Source: Bacillota bacterium (GTDB taxonomy: Bacteria; Bacillota; Dethiobacteria; Dethiobacterales; Dethiobacteraceae). From it: 13,279 nucleotides of DNA. The stretch is from positions 1 to 13,279 of the forward strand of contig JANKMV010000025.1 in the NCBI GenBank assembly GCA_024650095.1, given 5' to 3'. Positions within the stretch are counted from its first letter, which is position 1. The number at the start of each line of letters is the position of its first letter. A program made the position numbers and the translations under genes. The notes under the pieces are model-generated. The model did no database searches. It worked only from the letters and a program-made list of their open reading frames with translations, and was not told the DNA's origin. Below, piece after piece: positions 6,485 through 13,279 of the stretch.

Positions 6485-6542
6485 TTTCTTTTCCAATTGT
6501 CTCATATGCGCACATTATTCGCCGTAAAAAGACGAATTCCTG

Positions 6543-9212
6543 CTATGAGAGAACTACGGAGTTATCTACTTGTGCCGATTTGTTTTCCATTGCGGCTATC
6601 ACCATAGAATTTTTATAGTTTTCTCTTGCCCTGATTTGGGCAAGCACAGGTTCAAGTTTTTCATAAAACACAACAATCAGATCACCCGCCACGGCCTGTT
6701 GCAGTGCCGCTTGAAAAGCATTCTCTTCCTCTAGAAAGATGGAAATAGCGCTAGAGTTCTTCCCGCTGGCCAGCGCACCACTTTTTAAGAGTGCTGCAAC
6801 TTCACCTGGCAGGCGGCCACGTAAATCTTCATCTTCTTTAATGAATAGATGATCAAATACTTGAGCTGCAATTTTACCCGCTTCACGTATGAGCTCATCC
6901 CCACGATCGCCCGGTACGCCCACCACAGCGAGCGTCCTCCCCGATGCCAGGTGTGTAGCTAGGTCACCTATTTTAGCAAAGCCATCTGGATTATGCCCAT
7001 AGTCTACCAATACTTTAATCTCCCCCACCTGGTAGAGGTTCGCTCTTCCTGGATTATCTACGGGTGAAGACATGAAATTCCGTAAATATAATCCTGCTTG
7101 ACGCGGAGATAGGCCATAACCCCAACATGCCGCCAGTGCTGATAATAAATTTTCTACTTGATGGGTGGCACGACCGCCAAATGTCATGGCAAAATCGCGG
7201 ACACGTCCCACTAAAACAATTCGATTGCCCTGAGCAGCTAACAATGTACCCCGGCGAATAAAGAGTGCCCGCCCGCCTTTACCAAGATGCCGCCGCACAG
7301 TTATATTATCTTCCCGTTGGCTAACGTAGACGATTTTTGCCCAAACCTTGGCAGCCAACTCATGTACATGTGGCTCATCTGCGTTTAAAACAACAGTACC
7401 ACTCTGATAAACGGCCTCTGCCACAAGACTTTTTATATGAACAAGGTCCTCCATTGATTCGATACCGTCTTGACCAAGATGATCTTCTCGTATATTACAA
7501 ATAACCGCAACATCTGCCCTATCATAACCTAATCCCCCACGCACGATACCACCGCGAGCCGTTTCTAACACGGCTACTTCCACTGCTGGCTGTGCTAAAA
7601 CAGCTCTAGCAGACATAGGTCCTGTCAAATCACCTGCTTCTATTCGCTGCCCATTATAATAAATACCATCCGTGCAACACATACCCGTATATAGGCCGTG
7701 TCGTCGCATTGCATATTCTAACATTCTAGTCGTTGTTGTTTTACCATTGGTCCCTGTGATGCTAAATACAGGAACACGCGTAGGCTGAGTAAGGGGAAAA
7801 AGTGCATCAACGATATTTTGCCCCACGTCTCTTGGCGTTCCTTCTGTGGGATACAAATGCATCCGCAACCCAGGCGCCGCGTTTACTTCAATAATGCCAC
7901 CTTCTTGGTCATTGGGTGCTAAGGCAATACTTTGCATGACGATATCTACTCCAGCAATATCCAAACCGATATATTTAGTCGCAGCCACAGCTTGCTCTAT
8001 TTGCTGGGGATGAACAAGGTCCGTCACATCGTATGCCGTTCCCCCTGTGGATAGGTTTGCATTGTCGCGCAGAAAGACACGCTGTCCCTTGGGAACAATT
8101 GTCTCAAGACTCATGTTTTGCCGCTGCAATACTTCCACAGCAATATGGTCAAGTTTTATTTTTGTTAGCGGTTTTTCATGTTCATCGCCTCGTAATGGAT
8201 TTTCATTTTCTTGTGCCACCAATTGGCAAATTGTATCATGTCCATTGCCGGTGATATGTGCCGGTAAGCGTTCAGCGGCTGCCGCTAGTTGGCCATTTAC
8301 AATGAGCAAGCGATAGTGTCTTCCCACAAGGTATGCTTCCACCATCACAGTAGGACTAAAGGTAGCTGCCATGGTGAAAGCTTTTGCTACCTCTTCACTA
8401 CTTTTTAGATTCAGAGAAACACCTTTACCCTGATTACCGTTATCTGGCTTCATGGCAACAGGAAAGCCAAGTTGCTTGGCTACAGTCACCGCCTCCTGCT
8501 GGGAACGAACGACTTCGCCACAGGGAACTGGCAATCCCTGTTGTGCCAATATTTTCTTAGTTAGTGGCTTATTGCATGCAATCTCAGTCGCAATACAACC
8601 CGTGGCATCTGTTAGGCTAGCCTGAATTCTTTTTTGATATTTACCTGTCCCTAAACGATATAGACTGCTTCCTTCTTCAAGTTGCTGATACGGAATCTGA
8701 CGAAGGTTCGCTGCCGCCAGAATGGCCGCCGTACTCGGACCAGGCATAAATTGTTTGATCGTTTGCTTTGCCATAGCCAACGTAGGCGTAATATCCTCAC
8801 TTTGACCGGCCACGACAGCTTTAACTAGTTTGACTGCCGCTTTGGCTAAAATACGCGCTGCTTGCTCACAACGGTATTCGCTAATGATAACTATAAATCT
8901 ACCGTCACCCGTATACGTCTTACCATACTCTGTCCCTACACCCACTTGATCCTGTAATTCCAAAAATACATGCTCAACGACATGACCCAAATAGGTCCCT
9001 TCTTTAACCCTTTCGATAAAACCACCTGGATAATGCCGAGAACATGTATGTTCCAGCATACCAGGTAAAATTTGTAGCAAACGGTTGGCAAAAGCGGGTT
9101 CACAGTCTGTGCAGTAATCTTTGAAAGAATTTAGATCCAGTAGCATTTTCATGACTGGGCGATGACTATATATATTGCGCCCAGGGAAAAAATGCAGGTC
9201 CACTATTTTCAT
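6543..9212 (-). CDS. cphA: Cyanophycin synthetase
   Basis: CphA polymerises aspartate and arginine into cyanophycin with ATP, adding Asp to the backbone and Arg to each side chain. The 889 residues match the normal CphA1 length and three-part layout. An N-terminal domain covers about residues 1-160 and contains GTYLGHVVEHVFLELQ. An ATP-grasp domain covers about 200-475, with AMKPDNGNQGKGVSLNL at 253-269 and the metal-binding IIEVNAAPGLRMHL near 440-453. A Mur-ligase-like domain starts at about 480, with the P-loop TGTNGKTTTTR at 486-496, ETARGGIVRGGLGYDRADV near 550-568, NADEPHV near 610-616 and DYGHNPDGF near 737-745. The start at 9212 has AAGGAGG eleven bases upstream, and that site overlaps the cphB stop codon. 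The polymer is an insoluble cytoplasmic nitrogen and carbon reserve. No catalytic motif appears missing. Confidence 0.96.
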   Translation of the reverse strand: MKIVDLHFFPGRNIYSHRPVMKMLLDLNSFKDYCTDCEPAFANRLLQILPGMLEHTCSRHYPGGFIERVKEGTYLGHVVEHVFLELQDQVGVGTEYGKTYTGDGRFIVIISEYRCEQAARILAKAAVKLVKAVVAGQSEDITPTLAMAKQTIKQFMPGPSTAAILAAANLRQIPYQQLEEGSSLYRLGTGKYQKRIQASLTDATGCIATEIACNKPLTKKILAQQGLPVPCGEVVRSQQEAVTVAKQLGFPVAMKPDNGNQGKGVSLNLKSSEEVAKAFTMAATFSPTVMVEAYLVGRHYRLLIVNGQLAAAAERLPAHITGNGHDTICQLVAQENENPLRGDEHEKPLTKIKLDHIAVEVLQRQNMSLETIVPKGQRVFLRDNANLSTGGTAYDVTDLVHPQQIEQAVAATKYIGLDIAGVDIVMQSIALAPNDQEGGIIEVNAAPGLRMHLYPTEGTPRDVGQNIVDALFPLTQPTRVPVFSITGTNGKTTTTRMLEYAMRRHGLYTGMCCTDGIYYNGQRIEAGDLTGPMSARAVLAQPAVEVAVLETARGGIVRGGLGYDRADVAVICNIREDHLGQDGIESMEDLVHIKSLVAEAVYQSGTVVLNADEPHVHELAAKVWAKIVYVSQREDNITVRRHLGKGGRALFIRRGTLLAAQGNRIVLVGRVRDFAMTFGGRATHQVENLLSALAACWGYGLSPRQAGLYLRNFMSSPVDNPGRANLYQVGEIKVLVDYGHNPDGFAKIGDLATHLASGRTLAVVGVPGDRGDELIREAGKIAAQVFDHLFIKEDEDLRGRLPGEVAALLKSGALASGKNSSAISIFLEEENAFQAALQQAVAGDLIVVFYEKLEPVLAQIRARENYKNSMVIAAMENKSAQVDNSVVLS

Positions 9213-9228
9213 TGACTGTACGTCCTCC

Positions 9229-10038
9229 TTATTTTGCGGGCATACTTACGATACGTTTATACAAATTGAAACGATAATTTTTAGGCAGAATATGCACCTT
9301 GACATCAGTAAGCGCCAACGGTTGATCGGGACTTGATTCCGATACATTGGAGTGCGTAACCTGGCGACCATCTAAAATGGTTACAGTTCCAGATCCAGAA
9401 ACTTCAAATTCGCCGGATTGATCAATTAGTATGGCCGTATCCTCATCAATGCCAACGCCGAGAATATATGGATTATGGGCAACTACTGCCAATAATCGAC
9501 CAATTCGCCCTCGCTGAGCAAAATGCTGATCCACCACCACATCCTTAAGTAAGCCCAAACCCGGTGCCATCCGGATGGTTTCCTTACTTGGAGTTGCATC
9601 ATCAAGACCACCGATGAGCATGGTTTCACTCATTACAGATGCACCCGCACTCGTTCCGGCGATGACGGCACCCTGGCGATAGCTTTTCTGCAGGGCACTG
9701 CCTAGGGTACTACCACCTAAAATCCCTGTAATTCGCAGTTGGTCTCCTCCTGTGAAAAAAATGCCTGTGCTTTCACTAAAGCTATTATTATATTGGGATT
9801 GATTGGCTTCTTCTCTGTTTTGTACGGCTAGAACACGCACATCCTCTGCGCCAAACCCTGTAAAAATACGGCGATATTGTTCTCCAGCATGGGGATCAGA
9901 GCTGGCAGTGGAGAGGATAACAATCCTTGCCTTTCTCCCACCGGCCAGAGTAAAAAAGCGTTGCAGAATATCACAATCATCATCTTTATCTTCGGCGCCA
10001 CCAATAATCACTAGATAACCTCGCTGCTTCTCTACCAA
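9229..10038 (-). CDS. cphB: Cyanophycinase (peptidase family S51)
   Basis: CphB hydrolyses cyanophycin to beta-Asp-Arg dipeptides in the cytoplasm. The S51 serine nucleophile motif AGTSAGAS is clear. Other matches are GYLVIIGGAEDK near the N-terminus, IVILSTASSDP, FFTGGDQLRI, DQHFAQRGRIGRL and LGVGIDEDTAILI. The open frame extends upstream to an ATG at 10191, but the first ~50 residues look unlike any cyanophycinase. They also overlap a TATAAT and the intergenic repeats. I place the start at the TTG at 10038, seven bases after GGGGGTG. This gives 269 residues, the usual family length, with conserved sequence beginning almost at once. An ATG at 10077 is a second choice. The gene lies 16 bases before cphA, so synthesis and breakdown enzymes are co-expressed. 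Confidence 0.93.
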   Translation of the reverse strand: MVEKQRGYLVIIGGAEDKDDDCDILQRFFTLAGGRKARIVILSTASSDPHAGEQYRRIFTGFGAEDVRVLAVQNREEANQSQYNNSFSESTGIFFTGGDQLRITGILGGSTLGSALQKSYRQGAVIAGTSAGASVMSETMLIGGLDDATPSKETIRMAPGLGLLKDVVVDQHFAQRGRIGRLLAVVAHNPYILGVGIDEDTAILIDQSGEFEVSGSGTVTILDGRQVTHSNVSESSPDQPLALTDVKVHILPKNYRFNLYKRIVSMPAK

Positions 10039-10188
10039 TTGACAGCACCCCCAATTTGTCCAAATTTCTAACAACATTAAATAGAATTGCCTTGACAAAG
10101 TTATCCTATACAAAGTTATGTTGCAAAAATATGGAGCAGCGTTAGCGTACGACAAAAGAATGGCTACCATTTTTAGTGCACAAAAAGC

Positions 10189-10196
10189 CATATTAT
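10189..10196 (-). promoter_or_regulatory. Candidate -10 element for the cphB operon
   Basis: A TATAAT lies on the minus strand between the repeat units and cphB, just upstream of the first in-frame ATG. The -35 position is AT-rich with no good match. If used, transcription would begin near 10182, leaving a leader of about 145 bases before the TTG start of cphB. The terminator at 10294-10316 ends the preceding unit, so a promoter is expected somewhere in 10040-10290. Confidence 0.3.
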
Positions 10197-10206
10197 AATC
10201 ACATTA

Positions 10207-10325
10207 CAACGCGATATTATTAACTAGCCATAGGAAAGCGCGCTTTTGCTGGGCATATACCACTTGCCAGCTACAAGTGATATAATTTCCAACAAAAAAG
10301 CACGCATACGCATGCTCTCTTATTT
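10207..10325. repeat. Second locus of the palindromic repeat family, two diverged units
   Basis: This lies in the 345-base gap between the kinase and cphB and repeats the architecture at 4119-4324. The first unit begins ACATTA then GCGATATTATTAA and contains a hairpin with CCA...AAAGCG-CGCTTT...TGG (about 10227-10251). Next is a small hairpin CACTTG-CCAGCTA-CAAGTG (10261-10279), followed directly by ATATAATTT, as at 4239-4253. The second unit is a palindrome framed by ACAAA and TTTGT (about 10292-10327), whose core is AGCACGC...GCATGCT. Sequence identity to the first locus is partial, but the order of parts is the same. No coding frame is evident across the stretch. Confidence 0.6.
10294..10316 (-). 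terminator. Rho-independent terminator of the kinase unit
   Basis: On the minus strand AGCATGC and GCGTGCT pair, with one T-G wobble, around a four-base loop (10299-10316). Six T residues follow (10294-10299). It lies about 70 bases after the kinase stop. It is also the core of the second palindromic unit of the repeat locus, so a repeat copy seems to serve as the terminator. Confidence 0.75.
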
Positions 10326-10383
10326 GTAAGTCTTCTTTTCACGTTTCACCCAGAATTTTTAAGAGAAAAGCCAATCACGAAAG

Positions 10384-12027
10384 CTAGCCATTACGAGCAT
10401 CAAATGCCGGAATTTCAATGGTAAAGGTGGTACCCTTTCCTAAAGAACTCTCCACATATATTCGACCGCCATGACTCTCTATAATGCGAAAAGAAATGGT
10501 AAGACCCAAGCCCGTGCCACTCTCTTTGGAAGTATAGAAAGGATGGAATATTCTTGTCAACTGCTTTTCATCCATCCCACAGCCTGTATCCGTAAATTGA
10601 ATAATTGCTTTACAATCGCGAGCCATGGTGGAAATCGTTAGTTGTCCCCCTATCGGCATCGCTTGGATTGCGTTTGTCGCGATATTTAGAAACACCTGTT
10701 TAATTTGTGCTGGATCAGCCTGCACTAGAGGTAATTGCTCCGCATACCGTTTACGTAGTTTCACATTCTCCAAAAGGGATTTACTTTCAATTAATAAAAA
10801 TATTTCCTCGAGGATGATATGAACATTAACTTTCTTTAAGCTTGGTGCTGCGGGCTTGGTTAAAAGTAAAAACTCTTTGATGATATAATTAGCTCTGTCA
10901 ATTTCGTTGATCATTAAGGAACAATACTCATGCCCTTTCATTTCAGGTGAAAATTCTTGAGAAAGCAGTTGTAAAAACCCACGTAACGTAGTCATGGGAT
11001 TACGAATTTCATGCGCTGTACCCGCCGCCAACTCCGCCACTAAGGAAAACTTTTCTAATTGTAAAAGTTCATCCTGTCCAAGCTTAAATTCCGTTACCTC
11101 TTGCAATACCCCAACAGCACCATTAATACGACCATCTTTGCTTAAAAGCGGAGATGCATTAATGGAATAATATTGTGCTGCATCGGCGCAGCCTAGTTGG
11201 ATTATATGCTGGATATATCTTTTTCCATTTTGTACCGTATCAGCTAGAATTACCTTCAATTTCTGGCCCATAGCCGAATCCCAATGGCCGTCTCCAGGCA
11301 GAGCTTCTTGTGCTGTACTGTTAATGTATGTAATTTGATTCGTAGCATCCACGAATATGACTCCTAGTTTTAAATCAGAGAATATTTCATTTCTAAGCTG
11401 ATTATATTCATTGTCCATTTCCCTATATTCTGTTTTCAGCTCTTCCAATCCGTTTACTACACAATGGTCTTCATTAGTTATATTTTGACGAGCCTGCTTA
11501 ATGTCGTTGGTTGTAAGTAAATAAGCGAAGGGTTCATCCGTAAAAATTGTGCCTTCAGCTTGTTCTGCTTCCTCATTTTCTTCTAGGTGTACAATCATCA
11601 CACATGCCTGTGACATGCCCGTACAGGAGGACGAGACGCTGACCTTGCAATAATCAAAGTTCCGAGCAGCTATACTACCGATGATGGAAGAAATAATTTG
11701 GCACAATGCAGGATATTTTACGATGATCTGTTTAAAAGGACAACAAATGCTAGTAAGTTCTAGTTTCTTCTTATCGTTTTCGAGGATGCCGCTATAGTGT
11801 CCACCCACATCACGTAAAAAGTATAGAATTAAATTTGTAAAATCCTTAGCTTGTAGTTTTCCCTGCCAACCAAAACCGTCTCGATATCGTTGCTCAATAA
11901 TAAGACTCTGCTTGATGCCTATTTTATGCAAACAAAGTTTAACAAAGGGAGCTGCTATTATATCATTTAACAATGCATAATCTACAAGTATTTCTAAGAG
12001 AAAATCTCTTTGTACATCGGAAACCAT
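10384..12027 (-). CDS. Cytoplasmic PAS histidine kinase with Cys-rich N-terminal sensor domain (sporulation-kinase-like)
   Basis: This is a 547-residue sensor kinase with no membrane segment or signal peptide. The N-terminal region (about 1-150) has a small Cys-containing domain: CCPF at 95-98, LC at 108-109, and Cys 127, 135 and 142. The spacing resembles the methanogen-output-domain type, which I recognise only loosely. A PAS domain covers about 205-315 (LGVIFVDATNQITYINSTA). HisKA follows, with the phospho-accepting His 339 in GTAHEIRNPMTTLRGFLQLL. The HATPase has an N box near 446-457 (FLNIATNAIQAM), DTGCGM at 480-485 and GTGLGL at 504-509. All catalytic motifs are intact. No response regulator is adjacent, as for orphan kinases feeding Spo0A. 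It begins 20 bases after the nicotinate phosphoribosyltransferase stop, with a GGCGGGGG site spaced rather far (about 13 bases) from the ATG. A sigma-H-like promoter drives the pair. The input signal is unknown. Confidence 0.9.
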   Translation of the reverse strand: MVSDVQRDFLLEILVDYALLNDIIAAPFVKLCLHKIGIKQSLIIEQRYRDGFGWQGKLQAKDFTNLILYFLRDVGGHYSGILENDKKKLELTSICCPFKQIIVKYPALCQIISSIIGSIAARNFDYCKVSVSSSCTGMSQACVMIVHLEENEEAEQAEGTIFTDEPFAYLLTTNDIKQARQNITNEDHCVVNGLEELKTEYREMDNEYNQLRNEIFSDLKLGVIFVDATNQITYINSTAQEALPGDGHWDSAMGQKLKVILADTVQNGKRYIQHIIQLGCADAAQYYSINASPLLSKDGRINGAVGVLQEVTEFKLGQDELLQLEKFSLVAELAAGTAHEIRNPMTTLRGFLQLLSQEFSPEMKGHEYCSLMINEIDRANYIIKEFLLLTKPAAPSLKKVNVHIILEEIFLLIESKSLLENVKLRKRYAEQLPLVQADPAQIKQVFLNIATNAIQAMPIGGQLTISTMARDCKAIIQFTDTGCGMDEKQLTRIFHPFYTSKESGTGLGLTISFRIIESHGGRIYVESSLGKGTTFTIEIPAFDARNG

Positions 12028-12047
12028 TGTGCTGAAGCAACCCCCGC

Positions 12048-13085
12048 CTATAATATTTTTTCCAAGCGCGGCGCATTCGTGATGCCAGGTATGCGGCCAC
12101 GTTTAGCGATCGACACCCCAGCCACCTCTTTAATATCCATGGTCATATCAATGGCCGATGCACGTGAAATGAAGGAGCCAACCCCAAATGCATCAATTCC
12201 AGCGTCCGACAAGGCAGGTAGACGGATTTCGTCTATACCCCCTGAAGCAAAAAGTTTTACGTGAGTAAAGCCGGCCTGATCTAGCCGCGCACGTACCTCC
12301 CGGACTAACCCAGGGGTAACACCGCCCCGCTCTCCAGGTGTGTCCAAACGAATACCATGTAAATTTTCGCGCAACGCCGTAGCCAACCTCAAGGCCTCTT
12401 CCGCTTCATCTTTAAATGTATCAACTAAAATTACTCGTGGATCATCCGGTGGCATAATACTATGGTATAATTCAGCGACTTCCAGTGTATCTCCCACAAC
12501 TAACATCACTGCGTGGGGAACTGTTCCCGTAGGCTGTTGCCCTGCTAATTTGGCGCCTAAGATGCAACTACAACCATCAACACCACCCACTATAGCTGCC
12601 CGCTCCATCACAGGTGCAACAGCTGGATGAACATGCCTAGCACCAAAACAAAAGACGCTACGGTCTCCTGCCAACTGCTTACAACGTCGAGCAGCAGTGG
12701 CCCAGCCGCTAGCGCTCGCCAACATACCTAAAATAGCTGTTTCATAAATACCAAAATCGCTATACCTTCCTTTAATGCGAAGAATAGTTTCTTTTTGTGC
12801 AAATTCTGCACCCTCCTTCAAGGCCCAAACTTGCACATTTGTATTCTTAAGTAGGTTGAGCGCTTCTTCGATGCCACACAAGACACCCGCATTACTGGTA
12901 AAAATTTCAGCCGTAACCTCCGTATCATTCTTTCCTGCCGCCCGTAATATTTCTAGTGTACGAATAAAATAGATGTCCGTTGTTGCACCTGCTATAATCT
13001 CATCATGATTGGCAGAATGCATGGCACGATCCTTTGCCACTTGTAAATGTTTGACATCGTCTAAACTGCGTAATTTTTTCACCAT
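12048..13085 (-). CDS. Nicotinate phosphoribosyltransferase-family protein
   Basis: The family joins nicotinate to PRPP with release of pyrophosphate, giving nicotinate mononucleotide for NAD salvage in the cytoplasm. The 345-residue protein is the short form found in archaea and many Firmicutes. DIYFIRTLEIL at residues 37-47 is the family opening. FGARHVHPAV at 147-156 is typical, VDTFKDE follows near 221-227, and a phosphate-binding FASGGIDE at 279-286 with GVGSF at 301-305 closes the type II PRTase barrel. The start at 13085 has GGAGG four to five bases upstream. Related quinolinate phosphoribosyltransferase (NadC) is less likely given the DIYFIRT and HVHP motifs. It is first in a two-gene unit with the histidine kinase, preceded by a strong sigma-H-like promoter, so NAD salvage may rise at entry into sporulation or stationary phase. 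Confidence 0.88.
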   Translation of the reverse strand: MVKKLRSLDDVKHLQVAKDRAMHSANHDEIIAGATTDIYFIRTLEILRAAGKNDTEVTAEIFTSNAGVLCGIEEALNLLKNTNVQVWALKEGAEFAQKETILRIKGRYSDFGIYETAILGMLASASGWATAARRCKQLAGDRSVFCFGARHVHPAVAPVMERAAIVGGVDGCSCILGAKLAGQQPTGTVPHAVMLVVGDTLEVAELYHSIMPPDDPRVILVDTFKDEAEEALRLATALRENLHGIRLDTPGERGGVTPGLVREVRARLDQAGFTHVKLFASGGIDEIRLPALSDAGIDAFGVGSFISRASAIDMTMDIKEVAGVSIAKRGRIPGITNAPRLEKIL

Positions 13086-13162
13086 TTTCCCTCCATCATC
13101 TGCTACATAATACTTTTATTTTGCCCAAGTGATAGAACTTGATTTTTGATTTTCTTGCTTAA

Positions 13163-13191
13163 CTATTCCACGTAAGGGGTAAAATTCCTTT
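13163..13191 (-). promoter_or_regulatory. Sigma-H-like promoter for the phosphoribosyltransferase-kinase unit
   Basis: On the minus strand, AAAGGAATT (13183-13191) fits RnAGGAwww. GTGGAATAG (13163-13171) fits RnnGAATww at all but the last base, and the spacer is 11 bases. The layout and much of the sequence equal the spoVG promoter at 4685-4713. The start would be near 13156, giving a leader of about 70 bases. In B. subtilis the sporulation kinase gene kinA is likewise under sigma-H. The rest of 13086-13279 holds no gene. It has one small hairpin (13249-13265). Confidence 0.7.
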
Positions 13192-13248
13192 TTAGCACCC
13201 TAAATCTGCCTCTATCTTTTCTTCTTAGTTTTAGCGAGAACATTGAGC

Positions 13249-13265
13249 GCTTGCTCATTGCAAGC
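13249..13265. repeat. Small hairpin GCTTGC-N5-GCAAGC
   Basis: A perfect six-base stem with a five-base loop, using the same GCTTGC/GCAAGC arms as the hairpin at 4228-4244 and close to the one at 10261-10279. The flanks here lack the ATATAATTT that follows the other two, so membership in the same repeat family is doubtful. There is no T-run, so it is not a convincing terminator. Confidence 0.4.
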
Positions 13266-13279
13266 CTTTCAAAACGGAA

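Noticed and set aside
10039..10191. N-terminal extension of the cyanophycinase from the ATG at 10191
   Set aside because: The extra 51 residues lack family similarity, overlap a possible -10 box, and would exceed the normal family length.

Overview
The window looks like chromosomal core sequence from a low-to-moderate GC, endospore-forming Firmicute, most likely of the Clostridia or Negativicutes type. The reasons are Firmicute-style AGGAGG ribosome binding sites, a T-box leader, spoVG, sigma-H-like promoters, a soluble sporulation-kinase-like histidine kinase, and the order spoVG-glmU-prs-rplY-pth that is common in this phylum. I cannot name the genus. All eleven recognised genes lie on the minus strand, so transcription runs from high to low coordinates. 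No transposase, phage gene, tRNA, rRNA or CRISPR array was seen.

In transcription order: (1) A sigma-H-like promoter (13163-13191) precedes a nicotinate phosphoribosyltransferase-family gene and a cytoplasmic PAS histidine kinase with an unusual Cys-rich N-terminal domain. This unit ends at a rho-independent terminator (10294-10316). (2) A 345-base intergenic stretch holds palindromic repeat units. It is followed by cphB (cyanophycinase), cphA (cyanophycin synthetase), ispE (isoprenoid precursor kinase) and a MobA-like nucleotidyltransferase of unknown substrate, tightly packed as one probable operon. (3) spoVG stands alone between its own promoter region and a textbook terminator (4341-4366). 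The promoter region has a sigma-H-like promoter, an upstream sigma-A-like promoter, and a perfect 26-base CRP-type palindrome. (4) A second intergenic stretch carries two tandem copies of a ~98-base palindromic repeat. It is followed by glmU and prs, then a near-consensus sigma-A promoter, then rplY (L25/Ctc) and pth. (5) The low-coordinate end is a T-box riboswitch leader whose controlled gene lies almost entirely outside the window.

Functionally the window joins cell-wall precursor supply (GlmU), PRPP and NAD salvage (Prs, nicotinate phosphoribosyltransferase), isoprenoid synthesis (IspE), translation maintenance (L25, Pth), nitrogen/carbon storage as cyanophycin (CphA/CphB) and sporulation control (SpoVG, kinase). 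The most notable non-coding signals are the two sigma-H-like promoters that share sequence and spacing, the CRP-like palindrome before spoVG, and a small family of palindromic repeats found in the two largest intergenic gaps between genes.
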